From the NCBI GenBank assembly GCA_021495925.1, contig JAKEKT010000053.1:186001-250000 (forward strand): a stretch of DNA of 64,000 nt. Reading direction: 5' to 3'. The position numbers and the translations under genes are program-made. Source of the DNA: Diplodia intermedia (taxonomy: Eukaryota; Ascomycota; Dothideomycetes; Botryosphaeriales; Botryosphaeriaceae). Below the pieces are notes generated by a model that did not search any database, was not told the origin of the DNA, and saw only the letters and a program-made list of their open reading frames with translations. Of this stretch, positions 39,187 through 50,308 are shown one piece after another; the first letter of the stretch is position 1; each line of letters begins with the position of its first letter.

Positions 39187-40072
39187 CCGTGTGTGATCTC
39201 TGCTGATGCAGGATGCTAACTTCGGCGTTGATGAGTACGCCTGAGCAAGCCCATCACAGGGCTTTGTTCAAGTAGCCAGCGTATGAAACTCAATCCGGCG
39301 AGTGATGCTGGAAGAATTACTGCGTGCGGTGGTGCTGATAATTAGAAGCTCCTTTGTTGCGAGATGAACGCGGAGATGGAGGACACAAAGGCGCTTTGTG
39401 GGTCATGCAAGGGGTATCAAAATGTCATCCCTTGCTCTTTCCCACCACCTGCTCTTGGCTTATCTATTAGCTTCACCGACAGCAAGTCCAAGTTGGAGAC
39501 TTTATACAAAAACGGTTTCAGAGTGGCCGCTAGCCTGCCCTGTACACATTAGATTTACTAATCTTCTATAAAACAATAGAATACCGTGAAAATCAGTAAT
39601 ATCTGCAAACATTCCTGCCCGATCCCTTGCTTAGCCTCAGTTTCCATATCTTGGCAAGAATTCCTTCGCTTTTTTCACACATCAAAGTTGAACTGAGTTT
39701 TGCTGCCCGGAGTCTTATCCATGCAGTGAGGGCAAAATAGCGAGAACGCCAATAATTCCGATATCCGCCACAACGCCATAAAGCCCAAGTCTGCCACCAT
39801 ATAACGCCTTTTACAAGAACGAAGTGTCTACACATCCACTGCAATCCCACTCATTGATACACATCACTCCAACACATTCTGTATCGTCATTGTTCGGTCC
39901 TGCTGCCTTGTGCCAACATTCCTTTGTCTCACACCTTCCAGATACCCAAGCAAACAACCCAAGATGTATCTGCACTTCAGCGCGCAGCGACGAATCTGTG
40001 CCTCCCTGTGGTAGTTGTGTAAGAATATTAACGTCACCTGCTGCTGAGGCGACGGCGGAACAATGACACGAC
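39187..40072. other. Intergenic, no supported gene
   Basis: Short frames at 39364-39552 and 39593-39850 have no motif. Nothing else seen. Confidence 0.45.
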
Positions 40073-40309
40073 TCACTCGCTCGCCTCTTGCAGCTCGATC
40101 ACGGCCTTGCTGAGCCTCTCACAGTACTCATGGCGCTCTCCCGGACTGTAGGTTGAGTGGCAATTGGTTTCGGTGTCTCTGATGGCGTCTTTGATCCTTG
40201 CTGCTATGCCATAGCGTGTTTGGTCCTGAGGCGATTGGCTGTGCAGAGGGTCGAGATCTTTGCGGATCGCCGTGACAGTGGTGATGGAGGCTTCGACGTT
40301 AAACGGCAT
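40073..40309 (-). CDS. Small helical ORF, 78 aa
   Basis: The start chosen is ATG 40309 (MPFNVEASITTVTAIRKDLD); an in-frame extension to 40468 is also open. The product is hydrophilic and looks helical, ending in HEYCERLSKAVIELQEASE. No motif or targeting signal. It could be a real short gene; support is limited to codon texture. Confidence 0.4.
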   Translation of the reverse strand: MPFNVEASITTVTAIRKDLDPLHSQSPQDQTRYGIAARIKDAIRDTETNCHSTYSPGERHEYCERLSKAVIELQEASE

Positions 40310-41264
40310 GGTCTGATGGTTGATGATGTCTTGGGAAGCAGGGTAGTGTCGAGAGTGCCTGGCATGTAGGGCTGAATAATCATCTGTCTGTGGGGAAGGG
40401 AAGGGAGATGTTGCGTGTTTTGATCCTACGCGCCAAGTGTGCTTGGGAATCTTGTGTTCCCTTGGCATAATCGATGAAAGTCTAGATTGTAGCTTTTGCT
40501 GCGGCGAGTAGTGAGTTACTTGGATAGCTGTTTTCCGAGTTCGAGTAAAGGATGCGTATGGGGAATAGCACGATAGATCCGTGGATTCTCAAATCGTCAT
40601 GTAGCAGGCCGAGGGCATGGTATGATTTTCACTGGACTATAGACTACGGCGAGTTCTTTGAATAGAGCAATTTAAGTCGAATTTCTCTTGCTTTAGCTAT
40701 TTCTTTATTCGGCGAGAATACAAATTCCTTTCGTATTCACATTGCAAATGTCTTCCCATGGTTTTTTCATCTACATCGCCTGCGAACTGTAGAAAGAAAG
40801 GGCTGGAACTGGGGTATCATACACATAGCTGGATTGGGACGTTGGCACCTGATACTCGTAAGATCGATTGTCTCGAGCTCTAATACACTAGACGACATTG
40901 TTTATAAAGATTGTACCATTCTGTTGTTTATTAACAACCACTACCCCTTTCCGGTACTGTTTTTCCGCGCCACTAGATAATTTTCCGAGCGAAGCTCTAT
41001 ATTTAACCACCGCCGTGTTCCACTTTGCTCACAGTAGCGTGTTACTGAGTAGTGCAAAAACAGTACTACTATAGAAGAGCAATACATATGTTTAGAAGCA
41101 ATGTCAGTAAGAACGGCAATAAAAAGTCCGTGAAACGGGTATCCGGTGCTTTTCCATCAACCTCACTACACTCTTCACCCCTCGACGATAAACGTTATCA
41201 CTACGTCTTCGTTCGCAAAAAGAAAGAGTCCCACATCTCTCTTGACACCCATATCGCTCTAGAC
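40310..41264. other. Intergenic, TATA-like element near 40998
   Basis: TATATTTAA at 40998-41006 lies upstream of the coiled-coil gene and fits a promoter. No gene seen between 40470 and 41040. Confidence 0.4.
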
Positions 41265-41744
41265 ATGGAGAAGAACACTTGGGATAGCTTGAAGTCTCAG
41301 CTTGAAAACCAGATGTCTGGCGGCGACGACAATTCCTCTTCCGGCTGCGATTCTTCGTCTGCCACGGCCCTCTCAGAGTCACCCGGTTCCAAGGAGCATG
41401 GTGATCCGGAGAAGTCTGTGGAGCATTCGCTCGCGGCCCAGCTCGAAGAAGAAAGGAAGATGAGGCTCCTTGCCGAGAAGAAGGTCGCAAAGCTAAGAAT
41501 CCAGAGGCACATGGACGCCAACCGGCTCGTTGAGCTCGGGCAGCGGAACGCAGAGCTGGAGAGGCAGGGCCGTGTCGACGCCGGCCGTCTTCTGGGACTC
41601 GAGCAGATGAACGCTGGACGTGTTCAGATTAACGCTGAACTGACAGATAAACTTCGGACCCTGGAGGATGAGAAGAAGACCGTTGAGCAGCAGCTTGAGC
41701 AGGCTACTTCGCCGAAACGGAAGCGCACGTTCTCATTTTTTTGA
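41265..41744 (+). CDS. Coiled-coil protein with C-terminal basic signal, 159 aa
   Basis: I use ATG 41265 (MEKNTWDSLKSQLENQMSGG; context GACATGG). An in-frame ATG at 41088 would give 218 aa, but the added part reads like a C/T-rich leader. After a Ser-rich linker (GGDDNSSSGCDSSS) the chain is a coiled coil: AAQLEEERKMRLLAEKKVAK, ELGQRNAELERQGRVD and ELTDKLRTLEDEKKTVEQQL. It ends SPKRKRTFSFF, where PKRKR is a classical nuclear-localisation pattern. No other domain. One of several unrelated-looking coiled-coil genes here. Confidence 0.72.
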   Translation: MEKNTWDSLKSQLENQMSGGDDNSSSGCDSSSATALSESPGSKEHGDPEKSVEHSLAAQLEEERKMRLLAEKKVAKLRIQRHMDANRLVELGQRNAELERQGRVDAGRLLGLEQMNAGRVQINAELTDKLRTLEDEKKTVEQQLEQATSPKRKRTFSFF

Positions 41745-42418
41745 ATCAAATAGATTCTCTGGCTGAGCAGTTTTAGAAGCATCTTCGGATACTTCCCAGA
41801 CAATATGCCCGAGTTTCAGATACCGCGGAATAGTGGGAGTTGATCTAGTCTTTCCTGGAATATGTGGTATTTACTTACCAAGTTGTACAGAGATCACATC
41901 ACATACGAATTCGCATAGAAAAAAAAACCTTCCTTCGGGCTTATAGACCATCGGGTGACATGTACACAAGTTCCTTACTAACAACCATGATTAAGTGAAG
42001 CGATATTGCCATTAAACCGCTGTGGGATATGAGCTATTACTCTACAAAAGCATCACGGAAACAACGAGCCAATATACTCTTACGCTTTAACTACTTATTT
42101 AAGCTTGGAGATTGTATTGGAAGTAGAGACTCAGCTGGTACAGGACGACCGTAATCAACTCACCGATATTCGACCCTTTAATATCTATGTCATACAGAAA
42201 TCGAGCAAACCGCGAGAGCGTTCCATATCTACTTATACTGTACATATGCTGCTGTAGATTGCTATGATGATGTCACTAGACGAAGAAGGCTAGTGCTGAG
42301 CTAAGCCGGCATCATATGCACTGGATGGAAAGACCGAAGCGGGAGTAGGTTGGTAGCGATAGGTGTCCTATTTCTTCTCTAAAGATTCATTTCATATCAG
42401 ACACGACTGAGTAAGGGA
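41745..42418. other. Intergenic, nothing recognised
   Basis: No gene, repeat or RNA seen. Confidence 0.5.
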
Positions 42419-42661
42419 TCAGCGGAAGGTTACACCATGTTCAGCCTCTGGAAGCGTCAATTCCGGAATGTCCTCATCCGAGTTGAGACAAATCGGCGTG
42501 AGTCGGGGAGCAGGTGGTACAGCCGCGACACTGCCTTTAGCTTGCTGGCGATTGGCCGCTTGATAGGCGCGTTGAAGCAGGGCTAACTCCGGGTTAACCT
42601 TCTTGCCTACATGGTTCGTAGAACCGCGGCTGCTCGAAGTGTTCGAAGAGGACGGATTCAT
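42419..42661 (-). CDS. Small hydrophilic protein, 80 aa
   Basis: Start at 42661 (MNPSSSNTSSSRGSTNHVGK), upstream context CACCATC. A Ser-rich N-terminus is followed by a short helix (NPELALLQRAYQAANRQQAK) and an acidic end with SDEDIPELTLPEAEHG. No recognised motif. The clean start, short leader and complete reading frame make it plausible, but it is short. Confidence 0.45.
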   Translation of the reverse strand: MNPSSSNTSSSRGSTNHVGKKVNPELALLQRAYQAANRQQAKGSVAAVPPAPRLTPICLNSDEDIPELTLPEAEHGVTFR

Positions 42662-43955
42662 GATGGTGGTTTTGGTCGATTGTGAAGACGAACTCTGTTG
42701 TGGTAATGATTAAAACTGCAGGGCCCTTCCGCGTTTAAGACCATTTCGCAACTATGCGGACAATGGAATTGTTTAGTTCCACGGCGTAAAGATGAAAGGA
42801 GGCGGACATTTGCCGGAGACTTTGTTCAGTGGACGCATAAGCTTGGCGGGGCAGAAAGAGAAGTGCGAAAATTCTGACCGTTGCGCGACGCTGTATTTCT
42901 TCAAGGCCAGTCGAGGGCTCAAGAACATTGCGGAGTTGATCCCGCGGACGCGAGTATACTTTGGGCATGCAGGTTGAGGTGGGTGACACGACTTTCTGCA
43001 GGAAGATGGCGGCTTCACGCTATTCGGCAGGAAAGGCTCTGACTGCAGCGAGGCAGGCTCTTAAGAAGTGGTAAGCTAGCGAGGGAGAGACGCATTTTCG
43101 TGCGCATTGGGTGTGGCGTTTGGCGAAGTGTAGGTTCATTCCACGGGTAATTGGTGTTGTCGAAATGTGGGCCAGTCCGTCCCTCAACTGCACGCCAATG
43201 GAGACACTCCGACCAAGAAAAACGACAAAGAATCGTGCAAAGACCGTGACTGACTGCTTGCAAAGCGTTATACTATCATTCATGCGCAAACCCTCGTAGT
43301 TTCTTGACATAATGGCGATATGTCCTCTTGATGGTTACGATCCACTGTTGGCGCATTTCCCAGGCAAGACAGCACACGAACACAACGGTTGTTACCGCTG
43401 CCTGCCTACAGATTTCTCGGCTGGGTTCACCAATACCATTTGTGGCGAGCAGGGATGCTAGGTTCGGCCTTTTGGCTTACCCTTTGTTTGGAAACAATGA
43501 ACAAGCTCCATTGTTCTGAGATGGCTCTTTTGAGGCAACGGTTCGTGAAGGACAGTGCAATGGTGCCTGCGGTCAAGACAATGGAAAGTGATGGGCAAGA
43601 ATGACTGGGGAAAAGACTGCATGGTACGTTGCCTACCTTGCGGAGATTCTGCCGCGGTCGAAACAATCTTCGCCTGTGTTACTCCGGTGGGTGTGGCAAC
43701 CAGTTTTGTGGGGCCTTAGACACCGCTGGCTAATCAACTCGCACCGGCCACTGCTACCGAGCACGTGGCATCAACTCATTCCGTCATCCAGCTGCCCGTC
43801 ATTCTCCGCGAAAGCTTAGGCTTAAGTTGTAACCGACCGACCTCCATCCTCCGTTCCTTCTACACCTACCTCAAAAACATTCAAAGCCGACCTCCCAACG
43901 TACGGAGCCAACCACCCAACATCGGGGAACTTTGCATCAGACCAATTTCGACACC
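42662..43955. other. Long intergenic region, no supported gene
   Basis: Several frames of 60-96 codons overlap on both strands (for example 43020-43310 minus, 43389-43604 plus) without motifs. The end is a C/T-rich leader of the gene at 43956. Confidence 0.45.
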
Positions 43956-44346
43956 ATGGCTGCCACCGACACTATCTTCGACACTGGTCCCATCGATCCC
44001 ATGCTCCTCATCGAGCTCGTTCAGGCGGAATTAGAACTGCGCGTCCTGAACGAGGAAATCAGCGACCTTGAGGACAAACTCCGTAAGGGGAAGGAGAATG
44101 TCAATCGTTTACTAAGGGAGGGACGCGAGCTTTTTGCCGGCAAGAACCTCTTGTGAGCTCCCATGCCAATCCTACCAGTCGTACTGGACTTTCCACTGAC
44201 AGGCATACAGCCACCCGACCCACCACACCGATGACCAGCCTGGCCTCCCGGATGACCCACGCATGACGGATCCGAGTACAACCCCCAGCACATCGAAGGA
44301 AGACAACTCTGCTGTCGTTTCCGACGCGACTGATTTGGTTGGATAG
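43956..44346 (+). CDS. Short coiled-coil protein, 110 aa, one intron
   Basis: ATG 43956 in CACCATGG context. Exon 1 is 43956-44152, intron 44153-44210 (58 bp; GTGAGC..GCATACAG, branch ACTGAC, phase 2), and exon 2 is 44211-44346. Without splicing the frame stops at 44156. Residues ~15-60 form a coiled coil (LLIELVQAELELRVLNEEIS, DLEDKLRKGKENVNRLLREG). The exon-2 part is acidic and Thr/Ser/Pro-rich (HHTDDQPGLPDDPRMTDPST, ending ATDLVG). A nearer AG at 44202 would give a different, shorter end, so the acceptor choice is an inference from coding texture. Function unknown. Confidence 0.6.
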
Positions 44347-45129
44347 GAGAATTGTCTTTGATGGACGATCCTCAACTGCGGCCAGTGTTCGTTCTCCATT
44401 GCAACAGATAGAACCGGATGATGGATATTCTGGCTGGTCGGATTCTTTAGGACAGAAACATTTGGCTAGTACGCTGTAACTCAAAGGTCTTTTAGCATAA
44501 ACTATTAAGAAGCCTCTCTGCCATCGATCAGTTCGAGCTCACAGTCGTCGTTCTCAACACTTATCATTCGCAATTGTATCCAATGCTGCCCCATCAATGA
44601 ATCTTGCGCTTGGTATTCAGAATCACATTTGTCTTTGTTTCAGTGCGTCGGTGTCGCATTCCGATTGAGCTGTGGTTTGATTTTGGCCCGGTCGACAACT
44701 ATCAAACCAAACACTCTACTTTTTCATTTTAACAATACTAATTGGTATAGTACGTAGCCTTAAGAGTGTATTCACGCGCCTATAGCTAGTGATGCGTGAA
44801 TATCTCCTGGGATTCCTGGTAGTAAAAGTGCAGCCATCTACGTGAGACACTGGAAGATTTGCTCCGTTGCGGTTCTTGGTACCAGGGCTCCTTAGGACGA
44901 ACGTCTAAGACGCTGTCCAGCCTTGCTGACTGCGGGGTCACACGGGAGAAAACCACTTCAGCAATGATTCGAATTTCCAGCAGCCACCGGCCAAATCAAA
45001 CCTTCCCCTGATATTTCAACGGCATGTTAAGCTGAGTTCACATGCTCCGCTCTTGGTGCTTGTAATATAACCAGTAACCTTGACGTGACTTTCATCAACA
45101 GCCCATCAGCTCCTTCAAGGAGCTCCTCA
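44347..45129. other. Intergenic, nothing recognised
   Basis: No gene seen between the coiled-coil gene and the tRNA. Confidence 0.5.
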
Positions 45130-45220
45130 TCTTCGATGGTCTAGTGGTGATGATTTCCGCTTGTCAAAGCATCTGCTCTATCAAGCGCGGGAGACCGGGG
45201 TTCGATTCCCCGTCGGAGAG
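45130..45220 (+). tRNA. tRNA-Asp (GTC) with 19-nt intron
   Basis: The acceptor stem TCTTCGA/TCGGAGA pairs fully with one wobble, discriminator G. The A box reads TGGTCTAGTGG and the B box GGTTCGATTCC, with a perfect T-stem (CGGGG/CCCCG). Anticodon GTC is at 45163-45165, and a 19-nt intron follows position 37 (45167-45185). The anticodon stem TCCGC/GCGGG closes after removal. A T run (45227-45231) follows. Confidence 0.95.
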
Positions 45221-45226
45221 ACTAGC

Positions 45227-45231
45227 TTTTT
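45227..45231 (+). terminator. Pol III terminator of tRNA-Asp
   Basis: TTTTT six bases after the tRNA 3' end. Confidence 0.75.
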
Positions 45232-45277
45232 GCCCTCACGATGTCCGTTATGGTGTTGAGGTGGCCATAGAGTGGTG

Positions 45278-45299
45278 GGGCAAAAAAAAAATTTTGCCC
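45278..45299. other. Perfect 8-bp hairpin GGGCAAAA/TTTTGCCC
   Basis: A palindrome with an all-A spacer 58 bp past the tRNA-Asp. A second short hairpin, CGGTCC..GGACCG, lies at 45455-45472. No function assigned. Confidence 0.6.
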
Positions 45300-46708
45300 G
45301 GGTCGAAAAGTCCCACGTGGTGTTGCCGAATCCGGCTAGCTTTCGGCCTGAGGCTTCTATAGACTGAGCCTATGAGAGGGGACGTTCCTTTTGCTTTGCT
45401 TTTACTTGAGTGATGCTGAAATTTTTTTTGATGGCGTTTTGGCGGGTCGCTGGGCGGTCCGGGCGCGGACCGTGCGTCTGCTGGTCGAATTATATGACAA
45501 TGTAAAACGAGCAAGTGTCGAGGCTGGATGATGACTGGAAGACGAGACTGTTAATGCAGCCGGAGATCCAGTAGGTGGTGGTAGGGGATGGATGATGGTA
45601 AGTGAGTGGTGGCGAGTTGCAACCTGAAAAGCTGTAGAGACGAGCCGTGGTTGGGCGACTTTCTTTCCCTACATTGGCAGCTTTGGGGATCAGCAATCAT
45701 CGTCATTCGCAGAGGTATTGTATATGCGTGAGGTGCTCTTAGTTTTCGTCAAGTATTTGTGGTGTTGCACGAACAGGAGGTCAGTGTTGATCCAAATGAA
45801 ATCACCACCTTTTATTTAGCCAGCACTTCGCTCTACTATCTCTCCCCAGGGCCGTGGGCCAAATCAAACCATAAATCCTTGAAGCGACTGACAGCCTTTC
45901 TCCGAAAGTATCCAGACTCACGAAATTAAGTCTTATCCTACGACCTGCCCCAGGCTGCGCATCGAACCATACACGTCCACATTCCACGTTGCATTCTCTT
46001 ACGGCAACATGAAGTGTGGTCTCGGAACCTCGGGATTTTCAACATACATGCATGGAGATTTCGCGGAATTAGGACTATATTTCCTTACAAACGTTCTCAA
46101 TGGCAAAGTATACTTCGACATGGGTAAGGCGTGACTTCATCCTCTGTCAATGCTACTGATGATTGTTGCTGACGCCGGAGGTGTAAATAGGCTTTTTAAA
46201 TATTACGGCTATTCACTCCGGGTCACTACACGATCACGAGGTCCTTCACAGGGACGGCCATGCCCTACGGATTCTAAAGGGAGTTCCCTACGGGTCGTCT
46301 CGTCTTCATATTCAACCATACAACGACCACTTACACTTGAAGGCTTAAGCAGATGCAACTTTAAAGCCAAAATTTAATCACTTCCGGTTGTGAGTGCCCG
46401 TTGTGAGCTTCTTGCATTTCTTAGTGAAACTGCTGCGGTAGCTTTACCTCCTTGCTCAACGGGAAACATCGAACCAATCATCAGCAGAAAGAACAGAGGA
46501 AAAAATGGTCAACCAACATGAACCTCCTACGGCATACCTTGGCTCATGACGTCCGCACAAGTCTGGCAGGCTACATTCCAGGGTCGTTCGCTTGCGGCTA
46601 CGTGCGGGAAACACGGGGCAGCATGTGGCAGCGAAGCAGCGCCGAGCGGCCGCAAAAAAATCCTTTTCGGCCCTCCGCAGCCACCACCCCAACACTTCAC
46701 CCCCAAAA
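45300..46708. other. Intergenic between two tRNA genes
   Basis: Short frames only (for example 45802-45987 minus, 46150-46377 plus); nothing supported. Confidence 0.5.
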
Positions 46709-46713
46709 CAAAA
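46709..46713 (-). terminator. Pol III terminator of tRNA-Lys
   Basis: TTTTT on the minus strand 15 bases after the tRNA 3' end. Confidence 0.65.
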
Positions 46714-46727
46714 AGATGTGGGAATTG

Positions 46728-46800
46728 AGCCCAACGCGGGGATCGAACCCGCAGCCTTGAGATTAAGAGTCTCACGCTCTACCGATTGAGCTAGCCGGGC
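46728..46800 (-). tRNA. tRNA-Lys (CTT)
   Basis: Read on the minus strand: acceptor GCCCGGC/GTTGGGC (two wobble pairs), D-arm GCTCAATCGGTAGAGC, anticodon loop CTCTTAA with CTT, T-arm GCGGGTTCGATCCCCGC with a perfect stem. No intron; 73 nt. Confidence 0.96.
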
Positions 46801-48856
46801 GGCTGTAGCAAGATGGGGGAGCCATCTTACCGGTCGTTGATGGAAGGGGAATCACTGCCGCATATTATGTACCACAACTCATTTTGCAGCATTTTTTGGG
46901 CAGGAGCTGCATCTTCAATGCGTTCACAGTGGCTATGTTGATTGGTGTCACTGCTGCTTGAAAACTCCAGTTGTTAGTGCAAAGTTTTGGGACTTCTCGC
47001 GCCGGTTGGGAAAGTTGCCGTTCTACACTAGAACTTCCTGCAAGCCAGGAGCAAGCTGCACATACTCACCCTTTCGCTGGCTAGGTAAACATAGCAGTGC
47101 TCAGGTTACGGGTCACGAATGAATCCCGCTCTGTAAAAGCTCACTTCCCCGCGTGCTCGACCATTTGCCGTATTGCGGAATGCTTCCTTGCATTACTCAT
47201 ACATATCTTATAGAACACCCGTTTTGACATGTACTACGTGTATATTTCTTGCGTTGTAGTGTCGGCAAGGCTGGTTTCTTCCAAGGCCGCCATGACGTGT
47301 TTGCGGTACGGGCCGATCACTCAAACGCGCCAATTTCAAGCTTTACTTATTCTATGAGCGACCAGCCAAGAGACTCGGCCGTTCTTCTTCCCTCAGGCCA
47401 CAGCAGTTTGGCAAGCTTGCGGCTTGGTTGTTGAAGTGGTCTTATCTCCGACTGAACCTTTAGAACGTTGCAGACTGCTGTACTTGCCGGTGCATCTGCG
47501 GTGGAGAGTTTTCAGCAGAGCCGGCCATGCTCTGCATCGACGGCGTGGGTGTGTACAACGCACGTGGTTCACTACCTTGGAACGCTTGATGTTGGGTGGT
47601 GTGCCCAAGGCTTGCCTGATCGGGCTTCTCTCATCTCAATCAAGCTCCTCAAACAAGATTTCGTGTCCGTCAGTGGCGTCATTTACACTTCACTCATTTG
47701 CATGCGCTGCGATGCGTTCCCAGTCCCCAAGCGGTATTCAGTCTATTCAGTACGTCCGCTATAACGGCGACGTCTTGGGATGGTGACAATATTCTATGGA
47801 ACAAATGAATCGTCGACGACAAGGCCATGCTCAGCACCACCCGCCTGGGGTTGCTGGGTGTGGACGGAAGTTGACGGTGTGGAGAGTGATCAGTGATGGA
47901 TTACATCATGAGCCGATGTATCTTCCAACTGGATTCCTCGGGGCTCACTGGTATGTTTGCGCCGCGCACCATGACCGGCAATTAGGAGCGGAGCCATGGC
48001 TATCCAGATACAGCGTCTTGACGGCCACGTGATGTGGTTCGGCATCCAAAATGGACAACAGGGGAGTAATTCGCCCTGCCATTCCTGTCTCGAGAAGAAC
48101 GCGTTGGGTATGAGCGCATCTGGCATTCCTGACTTGGACGGATGAGACATGTTTCCCATCAGACCGTTATGGAGCGTCCGAGGTTTGTGTACATGACGAT
48201 GTCAACGGTTCAGTGTCACGTCACAGAGGCCTTCGCGACCATTGTCCAACGGCTTTAGGTATGCAAGTGGAATTCGGTAGTCGGCAGAAGCAATCAACAT
48301 CATGGCTATTCGAAGCGGTTGTTACAGACAATACGTCGATGCGATCGGACGGCGGAGAGAGCGAGGGAAGTTTGGCGTTTGCATGGAGCTGTATGGTGGA
48401 ACGTGAGCAGAATAAAAATCGTCAGCGATGGTTATTCCAGAAGGATCGCGCGACGAGGTGGACCAAGGCAGCGTGGGCGGGTTCAGGCGCTGACGTGTCG
48501 GGGAAAGGGGGCAGCGGCGAGGGCGCAGCTGGTCCGTGTGCTTGAACAACGACTTGAACAGCGCCCAGCGGCATTTCGTGGCGCCGTGGATCGGGCGGTT
48601 GGATGGTCGGACCTGAAAGCCTTTGGCGCGTCGCGCGTGTTTTGCCCAGGAGCACTCCTGCAACTGCCTGCTAAGGCGATTCCCCGCGCGGCGAGCACGC
48701 AGGTAGGCTTGAACAGGCAATTATCCACCTCTAAGCGAAACTTGGGCTGGCTTGGCAAGCGGCGGCGGGAGGCATATAATGCTTGCCTTCAATCGCGCCG
48801 CTCCACTAGTCCTCACCAACTCCACCTCCGATCAGACTCAAGGCATCACCGCCATC
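46801..48856. other. Two-kilobase region without a supported gene
   Basis: Open frames at 47249-47434, 47424-47786, 47468-47764 and 48319-48906 (+) overlap and show no motif or consistent frame. TATAAT at 48775-48780 lies about 80 bp before the next ATG and may be its promoter. Confidence 0.45.
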
Positions 48857-49422
48857 ATGTCACCTGCCAACGGTTCCGCACCTCCTGCGTACAGCAGCGC
48901 GGCTGATCCTGGCGTTGCTGCTACATGCAACGACATCAGGAATGCTGTCAGGACGCACGCGTCCGTCGCCGAAGAGCACCTCAAGAACTTGAAACTTGCC
49001 ATCGATCACGAGCGCGCCAAGGCCAACAAGATGGAAATCACCATCAACAATCTGCAGGAGTTCATCATCACACTCGAAGCGAAGCAGGTCGTCATGCAAG
49101 CTGAACTGGACAAGCACCGCCGTGCTCAGTATGTTCAGTAAGCAAACCCCCGGCCCACACCATCTCCGCCTCTACTGACGTGCAAAGGCTCCACAACCAG
49201 CAAGCCCGCCTGGAAAACACCAAAGTCACCGATGTCAAGCTCGTTCCACTCTTCTCGGTCCGCACGCACGCTGTCATCCCCGGCTTCCCGAAGACGCTAC
49301 GCGCCATCGACGAGCTGAGCACCGCCCAGCTCCTCATTCTGCTCCACCATCTCGGCGTCACTCCCCCGAAGATGAAGCAGCAGGACATCAAGGAGGCCTT
49401 CAAGTGTGCCATTGGAGTGTAG
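48857..49422 (+). CDS. Coiled-coil protein, tandem paralogue A, 171 aa, one intron
   Basis: ATG 48857 (MSPANGSAPPAYSSAADPGV). Exon 1 is 48857-49137, intron 49138-49187 (50 bp; GTAAGC, branch CTGACG, GCAAAG, phase 2), and exon 2 is 49188-49422. Exon 1 carries a short disordered start, then helices (NAVRTHASVAEEHLKNLKLA, MEITINNLQEFIITLEAKQV). Exon 2 encodes a compact domain: KVTDVKLVPLFSVRTHAVIP, GFPKTLRAIDELSTAQLLIL, LHHLGVTPPKMKQQD. The same domain, with an intron of the same phase just before it, occurs in the next gene, so the two arose by tandem duplication. No known family; a small protein-interaction domain is a guess. Confidence 0.75.
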
Positions 49423-49702
49423 TTGCAGCACTCAAAGGTTATTGGTGTGACGGGAATCATCGGATGCAAGCTCCTATCTTGGTTGTAGCATAGCGAAATA
49501 CCAGTGCAAACCCTCTTGAGCCCTTATGATGCTAGTTTGTGATCGCCGCAGAGGCTGGCTTCCCTTGCAATCCAGCGAACAGCCCGTGGCGTCGAGATGG
49601 AAAGAGCCACGGGCAACTGCCGCTTCCCTGCCCGAGCGCTCATCACTTCGTCTAGCCGTACTGGGACTAGCGCGCTTTTCCTTCCACAGCTGCAGCCAAA
49701 AC

Positions 49703-50308
49703 ATGGCCGCCTTCCACTCATTGCGCGACCTCACCACCATCGTCAAAATGTCCGCCCCCGGCCGCTCCAGAGCATCGACCAGTTTGTGTCGCTCCCAGAA
49801 GCACTTTGCAAGCTGTGCCAGCGCGCAGTCCATTCCACGCCGCCTTTACTTCAACAACCTTGTTGATGACATCTGGGCCCGCACGCGTCGGACGGTTCGC
49901 CTCGCTGATGAGGAGCATGACGCCAATTTCCGCCCGAAGAAGGCTTTCAAGCCGAGCAAGAAGGCACGCAGCAGCTTCGCCTTCCAGGTTGTGGTGTAAG
50001 CCGCTCACACGCCCGCTCACCTCGCCCTCTTTGCCGCTAACGCGCCCAGTCGCATGAACGAAAAGGCCCGCTTGTCGAATGCCAAGTCCACAACCGACAT
50101 TGCGCCGCTATACTCACTCCGCACGTACAAAGCCATCCCAGACTTCCCACGCACTGTTTTCGAAATCGACGAGCTCTCGCTTGCTTCGCTGGAGGACATG
50201 CTCTACCACCTTGGTGCGGCCATTCCTAGAGGGCGGTCATCGAAGCGGTGGGAGCTTCTCGCCGAAATTGGGTGGTGTGGTCTCAGGAGCACTCCATCGT
50301 GGACTTAG
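49703..50308 (+). CDS. Tandem paralogue B of the gene at 48857, 183 aa, one intron
   Basis: Start ATG 49703 (MAAFHSLRDLTTIVKM); ATG 49748 (MSAPGRSRAST) is a good alternative. Exon 1 is 49703-49995, intron 49996-50049 (54 bp; GTAAGC, branch CGCTAACG, CCCAG, phase 2), and exon 2 is 50050-50308. Exon 1 is basic (IWARTRRTVRLADEEHDANF, then FKPSKKARSSF) and unlike exon 1 of paralogue A. Exon 2 repeats the domain: STTDIAPLYSLRTYKAIPDF, PRTVFEIDELSLASLEDMLY, HLGAAIPRGRSSK. Shared positions read PL(F/Y)S-x-RT-x3-IP-x-FP-x-T, IDELS and HLG. The differing first exons suggest exon shuffling or rapid divergence. Confidence 0.72.
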
